Shown: positions 42,695 to 52,466 of the stretch, in pieces | Numbering within the stretch: the stretch's first letter is position 1 | Layout: every line of letters begins with the position of its first letter | NCBI GenBank assembly: GCA_946965045.2 | Contig: OX337237.1 | Span: forward strand, 62,001 to 126,000 | Reading direction: 5' to 3' | Length of the DNA: 64,000 nt | Source: Epithemia pelagica | Lineage: Eukaryota; Bacillariophyta; Bacillariophyceae; Surirellales; Surirellaceae | Translations under genes and position numbers: made by a program | Notes under the pieces: generated by a model | Database searches by the model: none | What the model was told of the DNA's origin: nothing | The model's input: the letters and a program-made list of their open reading frames with translations, nothing else

Positions 42695-44418
42695 CCCTCT
42701 TCTCCCTTGGTGGATTTAGAACGATTGTGTCTTGAAGTACAATGCCGTATGACTCTGCCGTCAAATAATATTGTAACTCCGTGTGTCAGTTTGACCACAA
42801 GACCATTGTAGGAGCGACCATCAACTCTGAAAAGAATGTCGGGAAAAACAAAGAACCAGTCACTCGTAGAATGAGGTAAGGTCTCAGCAAAAGCAACCAG
42901 ACAGACGCTGGCATCATTGATGTCAACATGAGCAGCGTTCTCCAAGTCCACACTGATGGCAATATTTGATGAAAAACCATTGTTGCCACCCAATTCGTCA
43001 GGAATCTCAATGCTTGCTTGGTTGCTCAAACTCCGAAATAATGGACGAACACCGGGATATTGAATGTCAGCCAAATCAGCAATTCCCATACAAACCGTCT
43101 TTACACTTGATTTCAAATCCATGTTAGAGTCAGAAACAGGAATGCACGTAATCTTCTGTTGATAGCGATTAAACATAACCCCAAATCCACACATTTGTCC
43201 GTTGTCTCCTGCTTTCCGTCGAGCATTACCACCGGACGCAAATGTTTTATCAGCAACAACATCAAGTGAAGCATGGACTAAATCCTGGTACAACTTATTC
43301 GATGATGGTATGTACGATACAACAATATTTGATTGACCACATGGCCTCTTGTCAGGATCCAATGTAGTTGTTTGGAACACGTAGCAGTTTCTCTCGTGTG
43401 CTCTAGGATCATGGACATAAGCAGTTGAGTCTTGAAGGTTTTGATATAAAGCTTGCGTGACATACCGGCGACAGCCATGTCTATTTGATGCAGATTGAGC
43501 AAACAAAGCACGGTAGAATAGTCTTCGATCTTGCACATCTTGGATCACGTTTTTGCCAAAACAATCAGGTGGAAGCAGTGGAGTGTCCGGATCAGCATCA
43601 TGAAATTGTATGCTGTGAACAGTCTTCGGGATTTCCGAAGATGTGGTATAGTTGACAGTCCAGACATGGTTGATGGTTTTGATGAAACTGCCTTTAGCTG
43701 GAAGGCCAGTCTTGTATACCAAGCGCAACCACGAAAGGGGTAGTGGTACAAGAGGTGATGTCGTAATTGAACACCCAATCCCACTCTCTACTTCGCTGAA
43801 AAGTTTCGTTGGATCCGATATGAAGGCAGACGTCCAGAACACAGAAGAATAAGGAAAAATAATAATGGTGGTGCGGAATATGTCATCGTGTTGGTCAGAA
43901 CACAATTCTTTGGAGGTACGAATTCTGTGGACGACTTCGTAGTATGGGGTCTGTTCTGGAATACGTGGTTTCTGGTGTGAACGTGACAGAACACAATCCA
44001 CTAAAAAGGCCCCATGCAACTCATGGGTCATCTGCAGAGGTACAGCATCTTGGATGACCCATTTATGACTTGAAGGAATAGAAAGAGACGTTTGCAAACT
44101 TGAGAAACCACGCATGAGAATATGACGAATTAGACTTGGAATATCTGGCACAGACATTCTGCTCTTGGTGAAAGGGAGACCGTCTGTAAAATGTAGCTTG
44201 CACTGGCGAATGAAGATGGCTTGGAAGGAGGAGGGGAGAGACAGAGAGAGCATTTCGGTCAGAAATAGCTTGAAGTCATCTGTGTCAAAGCAGAAACGTT
44301 CGTGCTTCACAGGATTGCGAACAGACTGATAGACGTGGATGATTCCTGGAGGACGGTGGCATTTAGACTTGCTCTTCTGTTTGGCTAATGGGCGGTTCTT
44401 TTTCTTACGGGGAGACAT
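42616..44418 (-). CDS. Transposon-encoded protein with 2OG/Fe(II) dioxygenase-like C-terminus
   Basis: A 600-residue single-exon frame starts at ATG (MSPRKKKNRP) with a basic N-terminus. The first 460 residues match nothing I recognise. Residues about 478-562 follow a double-stranded beta-helix dioxygenase order. SVDLENAAHVDINDAS gives HxD (H497, D499); WFFVFPDILF and YNGLVVKLTHG supply strands; and ILFDGRVIRHCTS gives the distal His (H559) with Arg/Lys 4-9 residues later. The N.xHxD.ND plus DGRxIxHCT pattern recalls algal transposon-linked proteins and the TET/JBP type of nucleic-acid base oxidase, though that link is inference. It is convergent with the transposase, and the two coding ends overlap by 79 nt. 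No inactivating change is seen. Alternative: an uncharacterised structural or DNA-binding protein with chance similarity. Confidence 0.6.
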   Translation of the reverse strand: MSPRKKKNRPLAKQKSKSKCHRPPGIIHVYQSVRNPVKHERFCFDTDDFKLFLTEMLSLSLPSSFQAIFIRQCKLHFTDGLPFTKSRMSVPDIPSLIRHILMRGFSSLQTSLSIPSSHKWVIQDAVPLQMTHELHGAFLVDCVLSRSHQKPRIPEQTPYYEVVHRIRTSKELCSDQHDDIFRTTIIIFPYSSVFWTSAFISDPTKLFSEVESGIGCSITTSPLVPLPLSWLRLVYKTGLPAKGSFIKTINHVWTVNYTTSSEIPKTVHSIQFHDADPDTPLLPPDCFGKNVIQDVQDRRLFYRALFAQSASNRHGCRRYVTQALYQNLQDSTAYVHDPRAHERNCYVFQTTTLDPDKRPCGQSNIVVSYIPSSNKLYQDLVHASLDVVADKTFASGGNARRKAGDNGQMCGFGVMFNRYQQKITCIPVSDSNMDLKSSVKTVCMGIADLADIQYPGVRPLFRSLSNQASIEIPDELGGNNGFSSNIAISVDLENAAHVDINDASVCLVAFAETLPHSTSDWFFVFPDILFRVDGRSYNGLVVKLTHGVTILFDGRVIRHCTSRHNRSKSTKGEEGHTVGWFFGTSLPALVSGGLPAKLTP

Positions 44419-44569
44419 GGTGGATGGTATGTGTCGAAAAGGAAAGTGAGGTGGTACGAAGCAACAGAAATTAATGGTGGAGGAACGATGAGGAAGCTAC
44501 GCTAAGATATGAGGAGTTTATCAATCCGTGACTGACTTCGACAAATCACGTAGGTGCAAACTGTGCACT

Positions 44570-44587
44570 CATTTGTTCGGACAAATG
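44570..44587. repeat. Inverted repeat on right flank of Ginger1-like element
   Basis: CATTTGT and ACAAATG flank TCGG. ATTTGT recurs 15 bases further right (44602-44607), mirroring the arrangement on the left flank at 37511-37545. Confidence 0.7.
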
Positions 44588-44644
44588 ACCGCAATGCAAC
44601 CATTTGTCGTTTGCACTCAAATGTTGTGTAACAGATGCACTGTT

Positions 44645-44791
44645 TCGCCGCGAGTTTCGCGAGGGATATTTCAATCGCGCAATAAACGAAAAGGTGTGCG
44701 ACAATCGAGCACAGAGAAGAGGCTAAAAGTTGCGCGACGATCCACCATGTCGCCGCAAGTTTCGCGAGTGAATTTCACTCGCGCAATAAAC
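44645..44791. repeat. Pair of 42-43-bp direct repeats rich in CGCG motifs
   Basis: TCGCCGCGAGTTTCGCGAG...TCGCGCAATAAAC at 44645-44687 recurs as TCGCCGCAAGTTTCGCGAG...TCGCGCAATAAAC at 44750-44791. The second copy contains a 9-bp-arm palindrome (CGCGAGTGA ATT TCACTCGCG). They lie upstream of the dioxygenase-like gene and may be promoter or terminus elements. Confidence 0.8.
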
Positions 44792-44800
44792 TAACAGCAG

Positions 44801-45311
44801 GTTGACAAACAAGCCATAAAAAAAGAGGACGAGGCAGTGACAGTTCAAGAACAACAACGCCAAGATGGAGGCAGGCAACTTATCCCCATTCATACACACC
44901 GAGCTTGTCGAAGACTGTGTTCAAATGTCACAGGCAGCCTATAAGGATACAGCCTCGGAAGCTCGATCCTTCATCACTGCAAACACGTCCCGTCTCAAAA
45001 ATATCACGAGACATGCAAAGCCAGGTTGTGGATGGAGCAGAAGGCTGTCCCAACACTATACTTCCGTGGGTTTGGCCGACGTCAACGGGGGAGATGCATC
45101 GGCGACTGGCCATTGCTGGTGGTGAATGGGGAAATACGACGAATACAGTTTCGTATTCGTATTGTGCGGAATCCATCGTTCCTGTCGCTGCTGGAGGAAA
45201 AGACGCATCCATTGCTCTGTTCCATGATCCGCGGACAAAACGGAAAGAGTGCTTTTCTCTCACGTGGCTCTACTCTACACCTGCTTCTATTTCGTTTGTG
45301 TTTTTTTAGAA
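44801..45311. other. Region without a supported gene
   Basis: Overlapping short frames (for example from the ATG at 44865) show no reliable domain. A pyrimidine-rich TTTTTTTTAG at 45303-45310 just before the next ATG could be an acceptor for a missed upstream exon. Confidence 0.4.
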
Positions 45312-46258
45312 ATGCCATCGTTCCAAACAGACTCTGCTGCTACTCCGTCGGGTACAAAGAGTACCGGCAAGCGCGGTTGTTGTGCTCGGCGGGAGGATTC
45401 TGCGGAACCTCCCTGCAGCAGGCCCACCAAACGGTTCAAACCAGAAAAAGACGAACCGCAAACGTCCGCTCCCCACAATCCAACCAACAACAACAAGAAG
45501 AACGGTGTATCCAGCAATCTCCTGGAGCGGCGGTTGAAACCATTGGAACCAACCCATGCCATACAAACTCCCTCTAAGCCCCCGAGCAAAAGCCTCCAAC
45601 AAGAAGAAGAAGAAATTATTCAATCAAGCACATCCTCACCAGTAGCACTCGTCACGATTGCACCCGAAACAAACAAGACGGACGTGTCCCTCCAGGACGA
45701 ACGTTTGCAAGATCTCGAAACCATGGTCGAATACCTGGTCCCGTGTCGAGAACCGTCATTGGGGAGTTTGCCAAACCAACCCCAACAACAACAACAACTC
45801 GAGCGTCTCCAAGACGCGGTACAATGGCAGGACCATCAAGTGTCGGGGTGGCTGGATCAATTAGAGGTGGTGTTGGAACGCAAAGACCAACAGTATGCCG
45901 CTCTCGTCCATCGAATGGACGCCCTCGAGCAAAGAGTATGTTGTTGTGGTTCCAACAACAACGACAACAACAAGACCCAATGGTGGAACCAACGACGAGC
46001 AATGCCTGTGAAACGAATCATAATTTGAACAATAATACTCGAGACGAACGGCCCGTGCTGGCCAATTCGGAACAGGCGCAAGATGATTCTTGGGAAACGG
46101 TGCATGTGAGAACAGCCGCTACTGGCCAATGTGCGCAGATCGACCAGTCCTTGCCGGATCGAGTGAATCGTCTCGAATGGACAGTGATTGCCAGTGCGAT
46201 CCTGTATAGTGCCTGGATTCTTCTTTGGAAAAATCATTCTTCTTGGACAGTTTCGTGA
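45312..46258 (+). CDS. Tail-anchored coiled-coil protein (two exons, model tentative)
   Basis: Exon 1 is 45312-45935 (MPSFQTDSAA) and exon 2 is 46076-46258, joined over a 140-bp intron with donor GTATGT and acceptor GGAACAG. Both exons are open and the join, phase 0, gives DALEQR|AQDDSWETV. The product is about 268 residues. A Lys/Arg/Pro-rich N-terminus with a bipartite-like basic patch (RPTKRFKPEKDE) is followed by helical, Gln-rich coiled-coil sequence (LQDLETMVEYLV, WLDQLEVVLERKDQQ). The protein ends with a single hydrophobic helix and a short tail (EWTVIASAILYSAWILLWK), the layout of a tail-anchored membrane protein. No family is recognised. Exon 2 has a diverged copy at 47261-47413. Confidence 0.55.
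45936..46075 (+). other. Putative intron of the tail-anchored protein gene
   Basis: A 140-bp candidate intron with a consensus GTATGT donor. The upstream frame stops at 46026 if read through, and the AG at 46075 is one that restores the frame of the conserved transmembrane tail. Other acceptors cannot be excluded. Confidence 0.5.
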
Positions 46259-48734
46259 CACTGAGATTTCTCTTGGAAACATTTCTTGTTCCAGAAGTGT
46301 CGGTTGCGAGAGGTTTCCTCAGCTCAGGAATGCAAGGCCCATGCGTTCGTTTCGGATACGATTAGATGTGTTACCAGTGTTTTCGAGAGTCAAACGACGA
46401 GCGCAAGACACCACACAAGGCTGATGCCTCTCCTCCGAATCTCTAGCTTTGGGAGAAAGTCCCATTGGCACATGGCATTCCTGCTCGTCGACAGAGAATT
46501 CCACGAGGGCAGCAACAGGAAGAGTCCGGGACGCCTGGAACAGTGCCTCGTACGCAAAGCGTTCGACCATTTGACCCATATGCCATAATGCTATGGTTGC
46601 CATAGCCATTAGCAATAGGAGTAGCTCATGAACCCGAACGGATGATATTCAACGAATGATGATAATGATGACGGGGCACATCGAACGAGCCTAGCGAGTC
46701 CACCAACAGCAACACCAAGCTTCTAACAAGGACGGATTTAAAGAACGGATGGATGCCAAGGACACTAGACATACTACCACCGACACCATCCAGTCCATGC
46801 GTCCATTGCACACAACAGGGGTTGGTTGGTAGCGTCCAACGTACGTGGTGAGGATACAGAAACTATCCAGGCTGTCCCTCGGACGACGACAACGACGACA
46901 CAAGACATTCGTTTTATGTGGCTATACAGAAACTGTGTCGAAACTATAAAGTGTGTTTGTTGGGCAAGCGTTTACACCACCAACAACAAGGTGCATGGTG
47001 TCATTTTCATTGATTTCCAAAGCCATAATCCTGTTGTGTCACAAGCTCCTAACAGTAAGCGATTTGGAATGTACTCAGTCATCCTTTACCGCGTCGGCGG
47101 TTCTGTTTCGTGGTCTTTCCAACAACACAAAGAAGACCAACAACTCGTTTAATCGAAAACACTGCATGTAGCTAGCGACTGGAAAATGTGGTGCTCCTTC
47201 AATACTCCCGTCAATCGTTTCGTCTCACTTGATTTTGTGACAATGACAGCTCGAAGAGTTGTGAGAACAGCAGCTACTGGCCAACGTGCGCGGATCGACC
47301 TGTCCTTGCAGGATCGAGTGAATCGTCTTGAATGGACAGTGATTGCAAGTGCGATCCTGTATAGTGCCTGGATTCTCCTTTGGAGAAATCATTCTTCTGG
47401 GACAGCGTTGTGAGAACAAGAGGCACTCGTCGAAGATTGGCCTTAACGCGAGAAATGGTGGACGTTGGCAAATCCACACTTGTTGTTACTGGAATCCTCC
47501 CAGACAAGAGTAGCAACAGCCACAAGAGCCTCCGCCGTCGTCGTGTTGTCAAAAGATTGCGCGAGACGAGAGTCACACACCTCTAGCTAACGCCTTGTCG
47601 GACGATGATTCGGAACGAATCACTCCTACGATTCCTTTGCTTCGGAAACAGAAACGCCATTGTATTGGATAGTCCTAGAAGTACTCCTAGGAGTTTGAGG
47701 GAACAAACTAGGGCTAGCTTTAGCTCTAGAGGTAGCTACTAGGTATATCTGGAAATCGTGCCAAGAGTTCCAACACGTGCACGTTTGGCGGAGTACAAAA
47801 ATGGGGCCGACTCCCCCACGCGCCATCGCCCGGCGCGACCGACACCGACGGCAACTGCGACAACCATCTGGTCTTCGTTGTATTCCGCGAACAAGAAGGC
47901 CTGCGAAGTCTGTGACGAGCTGCTTCGGATTGTCAAAGACATGCAGGTGGACATGTCTCTGAGACATTTTTGTTGCTTGAAAAGTCGAAGAATACCTGTC
48001 TCAGATATGTCCTATCGGTTCTCATTGACACGTGTCATAGGACAGGAGGTTGAAGCGTGTGTTCGCATCAATCATCACTCGTTTCGAAAGAACAAAGCAG
48101 CGGCCTTCCCACTTCTGCTCTTTTCTCCCCCAAAGCACGCAAACAAACAAACCACTGCCAAACAACCACCGACCGACCGAAGCACAAAGCCTATCATTAT
48201 TCTGATCGCTCTATCCCCTTCTTGTTGCTTGTCTCTCTCATTGTTTCTCAGCCAGAGGCAGGCAGACCGTGATACCACCTGTTCGGTTCGCGATCGCAAG
48301 AATACGAACCACACATTCCAAGAATCTCATTGATCGCCATCACCAATCACCATCCAGCAACAACAAACCAACAACCACAAGGCGCATAAAAAAGATTGCA
48401 CCATTCGTATTTGGGTTGACACCTGACCTTCATTGACACCACTTCTCTCTGCTGTTGCATGGATTGATTCGGACAAAAGCCGTTCCCATTCTCAGTATTG
48501 ATTGTTGACACCCAAACAAGTCTCAATTCCTATTGATTGATTGATTGATTCATTCATTCATTCATTGATACACTCTCCTCTTCATTCCTCATCGGTCACT
48601 TGTTTTCGCCAAACGTACGTACCAATTGATCCAAAACAAGCCGCCAACAAGTACGTACCCCTCCTTTCAAGTCCTCGACGACGACAACGACAAGTCCCAC
48701 TACCAGAATCACAATATTACATAAAAGAATCATC
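46259..48734. other. Intergenic region holding a duplicated exon
   Basis: Apart from the duplicated tail-anchor exon at 47243-47413, no gene is supported. A frame at 47758-48333 is low in complexity and domain-free. TTCA/TTGA tetramer runs occur at about 48535-48565. Confidence 0.5.
47243..47413 (+). pseudogene. Duplicate of the tail-anchor exon (or tiny tail-anchored protein)
   Basis: The last 153 bp (47261-47413) align without gaps to 46106-46258 at roughly 90% identity by eye, including the stop codon. Many differences fall at third codon positions, so the transmembrane tail (RLEWTVIASAILYSAWILL) is unchanged. An ATG at 47243 would give a 56-residue protein of just the tail anchor. Without the coiled-coil part it is either a non-functional exon copy or a minimal membrane peptide. 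The silent bias of changes hints at past constraint. Confidence 0.6.
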
Positions 48735-49415
48735 ATGATACGAGCTCGACCCACCACGGTTCGGAATTGGTTCGCGCCCCAACAATTCTCACGAGCCTTG
48801 TCGTCCACAGGGTGGTTGAAACCACCATTAGTGGCGGTACCACAACGACAATCGCTTCTTGTCCAACGACAACTTCGTTCCTTCTTCTTTCGACCCAAAC
48901 AACAACAACCGTCGTCGCCGTCCCGATTTCATGCCTGGATGCAACCATCGTCGTCCTCGTCCAACTTTATGGGGAGTGGTCCCACTTCCTTGTTTGCTCG
49001 TGGTGCGGCCATTACCTTGGGATCCACCCTCTTGTCATGCCTCCTAGCATTGCAAGTGGAAGCCACGGCGCATCGATTCCTCTTTTGGCTCCGTCCCCAA
49101 CTCTATTCCAATGTCGATCAAGCCTATGGATTGACCGAACAACAATTGTATTCCGTCAAACAACAACAACGACAACAACAAGCAGAAGAACAAGAACAAC
49201 AAGAGCACGAATTGCTGCAACCTCCACAACCACAACGACTGGCACCGACTCCTTCTCCCAGCAATTTTACCACGGAAACCTTGTGGACCGCCTTTCCGGC
49301 CTCAAGCAATCATGCCGTAGCGGCAACCACCACCACGACCACCAATCCCCTTTGGACGTCTGTGTGGAAACGTGGTGGTGACGATGAAGTGGTGGCCTGT
49401 TTCCTCACAGCCTAA
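48735..49415 (+). CDS. Small protein with probable mitochondrial presequence and one membrane helix
   Basis: A 226-residue frame starts at ATG (MIRARPTTVR). The first 60 residues are rich in Arg, Ser, Gln and hydrophobic residues and nearly lack acidic ones (SRALSSTGWL, RQLRSFFFRPK), fitting a mitochondrial targeting sequence. A hydrophobic helix follows at about 90-107 (AAITLGSTLLSCLLALQV). The second half is Gln/Glu-rich coiled coil (VKQQQRQQQAEEQEQQEHEL), then Thr/Pro-rich, ending WTSVWKRGGDDEVVACF. No known family; an inner-membrane protein is inferred. Confidence 0.55.
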   Translation: MIRARPTTVRNWFAPQQFSRALSSTGWLKPPLVAVPQRQSLLVQRQLRSFFFRPKQQQPSSPSRFHAWMQPSSSSSNFMGSGPTSLFARGAAITLGSTLLSCLLALQVEATAHRFLFWLRPQLYSNVDQAYGLTEQQLYSVKQQQRQQQAEEQEQQEHELLQPPQPQRLAPTPSPSNFTTETLWTAFPASSNHAVAATTTTTTNPLWTSVWKRGGDDEVVACFLTA

Positions 49416-49484
49416 GTACAACAACAAAAAGAAAAGAGAAAGGCAGAGGACCACCCGATTGGAATTGGACGTATCGATCGAGTG

Positions 49485-49627
49485 TTTCTAACCAATCCCC
49501 TATAGTTTTCCCTATCAACAAACAACATTTGAACCCCTACAATAGCGTTCCCCCGTTTCCAACCAATCCCCTATAGGTTTCTCTATGAAATACACACATG
49601 AACCATACCATACCGTTTTCCCGTCTT
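49485..49627. repeat. Degenerate tandem repeat, period about 71 bp
   Basis: ACCAATCCCCTATAG followed by a TTT/CTAT tract begins at 49491 and again at 49562, and GTTCCCCCGTTTCC / GTTTTCCCG follows each. Two diverged units. Confidence 0.6.
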
Positions 49628-49804
49628 GTTGTTCTTGTTCTGGCGTACAATCCTGTTGTTTCCCCCCGTTTCCACAACAAGAGGGAGTCCTTGTGTTGTT
49701 TCTCGAGACTCGAGTATATAGAGGTTCACAGTCTCGCCATTGTTTGGTCCGGCGGGTACACAAATTGGCACAACAAGGGAGCCGCCGGTTCCTTTGACGA
49801 ACAA

Positions 49805-49844
49805 GTGTGTGTGTGTGTGTGTGTGAGAGAGAGTGAGAGAGAGC
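49805..49844. repeat. (GT)n-(GA)n microsatellite
   Basis: A GT run of about 20 bp passes into a GA-rich run. Confidence 0.9.
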
Positions 49845-50276
49845 GGACGGTTCGTACCGTAGAGTACGCACACCAATTCTTGTTCCAAACGTCGGCATGT
49901 CCTATGGACGAGTCATTTCTTTGCTGTGTGCACCGCCAGAGAACAGGAATGGTGTTTCTTGGCTGTAGGATTCTCGCCACACACACACACACAAGGACAC
50001 ACACACACACATGACTCCAAAGGAGGCGGTCCAACCGACCTCTCGATTGGATCTATACCAGCAAGACATGAGGAGATATATGTACGCATACAACCTACTA
50101 CTAGTAGTTTATTCGAATGACGAAGAATCCAGCACGTAGTGTATACTGGATGCTTCACGACCGGCTTCCCGCAGTCTCCACGTTTGGTGCACTAGCAGAC
50201 ACCCAACAACGCCGCACTCTCACTACGCCCTCTTTCCTGACAAGGACCATACAGGATTCGACAACCCTGCCTGGCT

Positions 50277-50633
50277 CTAGGAAGAGGAGGAGAAAGTGTC
50301 ATGTTTGTTCTGGTTCTTCTTCTTTTCGGGACCCGCATCTCCAGGTGGGGCCGGGGCCGCCTTGGTATCCCATTCGCCATTGACGATAAAATTCCGCACT
50401 CGATTCGATTTGGCCGCTTCTTTGCGACGACTCAACCATCGAAAATCAATCACTTCGAAAAAGGCATTGGAAATCCAAGCTCCCCAGCCGCCTTCTTTTG
50501 GGTGTTTGTGGGTCGTGTTGTCGTCGTCGTTGGAAACAGGAGCAGCCGTCGCAGTGCTCGTCGTCGTCGTTGGTTCGGAAATGGACTGGTTCTTCTTGGA
50601 GTCGTCCACAACAACAATTGGAATTCCCGACAT
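50277..50633 (-). CDS. Small acidic/basic protein of unknown function
   Basis: I chose the ATG at 50633 (MSGIPIVVVDDSKK), giving 118 residues; the frame extends upstream through poly-Asn and poly-Ile encoded by ATG/TTG microsatellites that look like leader sequence. A Thr/Ser/Asp-rich N-terminal third is followed by an ordered core, GGWGAWISNAFFEVIDFRWL then RRKEAAKSNRVRNFIVNGEW, with several aromatics. The end is Lys/Ser-rich. No family is recognised. It is divergent from the RING gene at 51075, with 441 bp between the starts, so they could share a promoter. Confidence 0.5.
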   Translation of the reverse strand: MSGIPIVVVDDSKKNQSISEPTTTTSTATAAPVSNDDDNTTHKHPKEGGWGAWISNAFFEVIDFRWLSRRKEAAKSNRVRNFIVNGEWDTKAAPAPPGDAGPEKKKNQNKHDTFSSSS

Positions 50634-51074
50634 GATGATGATGATGATGATACTGATAATGAGACAGCGGCAGTGAGAGACTCTCTCGTTCTTCCAGAAT
50701 TGGTTCGTTGTTCTTGCTTTGTTCTTGTTGTTGTTGTTGTTGTTGTTGTTTGTTGTCTCTGATTTTTTTGGGTTCGCTCCATGTCCATGTTCTTCCAACT
50801 TCCAACGCGAGTTGGGCGCGCGCTGTCGGTGAGTCTGTCCGTGTGTCTCCTCGGTCGGTGATCAAGTCGCGCATTCGTCGGACCGTCTGTCCTGCACGAG
50901 TCGCGGAATCTCTACTCCCCGTGAAACCACCAGAGATTCGTATCCCATTCCCAATGATGAACGTTGCCACAAACGCTCAGGCGTGTATAAATTCAAACAC
51001 GTGCGTGACCGTTCTCCCATGGCCCGGCGCCCGCATATTTCGGTTGGTGGCAAGTTGCGCAAGTCTGTACCACC

Positions 51075-52466
51075 ATGTTGTCCTCTGTTTCATCCTTGCA
51101 TGGTGGTCCTACGGCTGCAACCAGCACCATGACGAGACGAAGTACCAGTACCACCACCCGTTCGAATCCACAGGCCCTGGCCAACAATGATCGAGAAGAA
51201 CGATTGTGGTCTCGTCGTCGTCAAAGTCACCGGCGTCGTGCGTCTTCCAATGGTGATCGTCGTTCGTCTTTTTCCAGCCAGAACCAACCAGGTGCTAGTA
51301 CCAATCCATCAACGCTGGAAGCGGCCGAGTCCTCGCAACGGCAACGTCGTCGTTCCACCCGTACAACGACAATGACGAATGCAGGGCAACCAAGCCGTCG
51401 TACCCGTCAATCTTCTTCTTCTTCTCCGAGGGCCACGCGCCGCACACCACGACCACGAGAAATTCCTTCCAACGAACCGCAAGACCCAGCTCCACCACCG
51501 ACCACCATCACTACTACTGCTTCCTCGGTTGCTGCACCGACGGGTCGTCGGTTGCGATCTGGATTCGTTCCATCTACCAACAACTCAGGAACAACCACAG
51601 CCGCCTCTCTTAGACCCTTGTCTTCCATATCGGTGACGCCCAGCACTGCGGCGGCAGCGGCCGTCCCTTCTTCCACGCAATCGTCGTCCTCCTCCTCTCC
51701 CAGGCGTTCGCGTCGATCCAAACGCAACCGATCCTCCACCGATTCCACCAATACGGCCAACCAACCGTCCAAACCAACCAAACGGACCAAACCGACAGCC
51801 AAACAACACGACCAGGACGATGACGACGACGACACGGAACAACCATTGGCCTGTCCCATTTGCATGACGGTCCCAACGCGTCGTCAAGCGGCGACCGTCG
51901 ATGGATGTTCCCATTCCTTTTGTTTTGATTGCATCAATACCTGGGCGGACCGGGAAAATTCCTGTCCCCTGTGCAAACGGCGCTTTGTCACCATTTCCCG
52001 CGTTCATGCGTATCGGCGTTGTTGTACTAATACAACTGCGTCGACAACGACGACCACACAACCCTCCCGTCGTACGACGGCGCCTCGTGCGGCCGCTGTG
52101 GCGGCTCGAACAACCCTGGCGCAGCCGGTCAATACACGGCATGTGACCCCCCGCAATCAAGCGGCCCCCTCGGAACCCCAACGACCCCGTCTCGTGTTTC
52201 TCAATGAGGATGGCGAAGAAGAAGAATACAGTGAGGTGGAACATGTGCAATTCCCAGACTATGAAGACGACGACGAAGAAGACGATTGGAGTGAAACGGA
52301 TTGGATTCATCCCGACGATTATTACGACGATGCGGATAGTGGCATTTATCAGTACGTTCATACGCGTCACCACGACAGTGACGACGATGAGGACGATGAC
52401 GACGATGCCCGGAGAATGCCCCTCTGGAATGCCATTCTCATGCACATGGTCATGGGACGCATGTAA
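51075..52466 (+). CDS. RING-finger protein, probable E3 ubiquitin ligase
   Basis: A 463-residue single-exon frame starts at ATG (MLSSVSSLHG). Residues 1-250 are Arg/Ser/Thr-rich with basic clusters (PRRSRRSKRNRSS, KPTKRTKPTAK) that could act as nuclear signals. An acidic run then leads into a C3HC4 RING: C260, C263 (LACPICMTV), C278, H280 (GCSHSF), C283, C286 (CFDCI), C297, C300 (CPLCKRRF). Downstream is a region with AQPVNTRHV, then very acidic tracts (DEEDDWSETDW, DSDDDEDDDDDARR). RING domains recruit E2 enzymes for ubiquitin transfer; substrate and location are unknown. Confidence 0.85.
   Translation: MLSSVSSLHGGPTAATSTMTRRSTSTTTRSNPQALANNDREERLWSRRRQSHRRRASSNGDRRSSFSSQNQPGASTNPSTLEAAESSQRQRRRSTRTTTMTNAGQPSRRTRQSSSSSPRATRRTPRPREIPSNEPQDPAPPPTTITTTASSVAAPTGRRLRSGFVPSTNNSGTTTAASLRPLSSISVTPSTAAAAAVPSSTQSSSSSSPRRSRRSKRNRSSTDSTNTANQPSKPTKRTKPTAKQHDQDDDDDDTEQPLACPICMTVPTRRQAATVDGCSHSFCFDCINTWADRENSCPLCKRRFVTISRVHAYRRCCTNTTASTTTTTQPSRRTTAPRAAAVAARTTLAQPVNTRHVTPRNQAAPSEPQRPRLVFLNEDGEEEEYSEVEHVQFPDYEDDDEEDDWSETDWIHPDDYYDDADSGIYQYVHTRHHDSDDDEDDDDDARRMPLWNAILMHMVMGRM

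Larger units (their letters stand above)
37400..44800. mobile_element. Ginger1-like DNA transposon carrying an integrase-Ulp1 transposase and a dioxygenase-like gene (ends approximate)
   Basis: Two convergent genes form the body: an integrase-type transposase with a C-terminal Ulp1 protease (38030-42694, plus) and a 600-residue protein with a 2OG/Fe(II)-like C-terminus (44418-42616, minus). Published Ginger1 transposases combine a Gypsy-like integrase with a C-terminal OTU or Ulp1 protease, which is why I use that name. No reverse transcriptase or LTR is seen. Both flanks (about 37390-37560 and 44540-44620) are rich in ATTTGT/ACAAAT inverted pairs in mirrored order, suggesting decayed termini, but I could not define terminal repeats or a target-site duplication. 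The boundaries given are estimates. Confidence 0.65.
49416..50276. other. Intergenic region with microsatellites and a degenerate repeat
   Basis: Contains a degenerate 71-bp-period repeat (ACCAATCCCCTATAG at 49491 and 49562), a GT/GA run at 49805-49844 and CA runs at about 49978-50012. No gene is supported. Confidence 0.55.

Noticed and set aside
44865-45311. Possible lipase-like exon (LVEDCVQMSQAAY in one frame, FRG...DWPLLVVNG in another)
   Set aside because: The two hints are in different frames with no clear splice sites and the motif lacks the catalytic serine segment; too weak to annotate.
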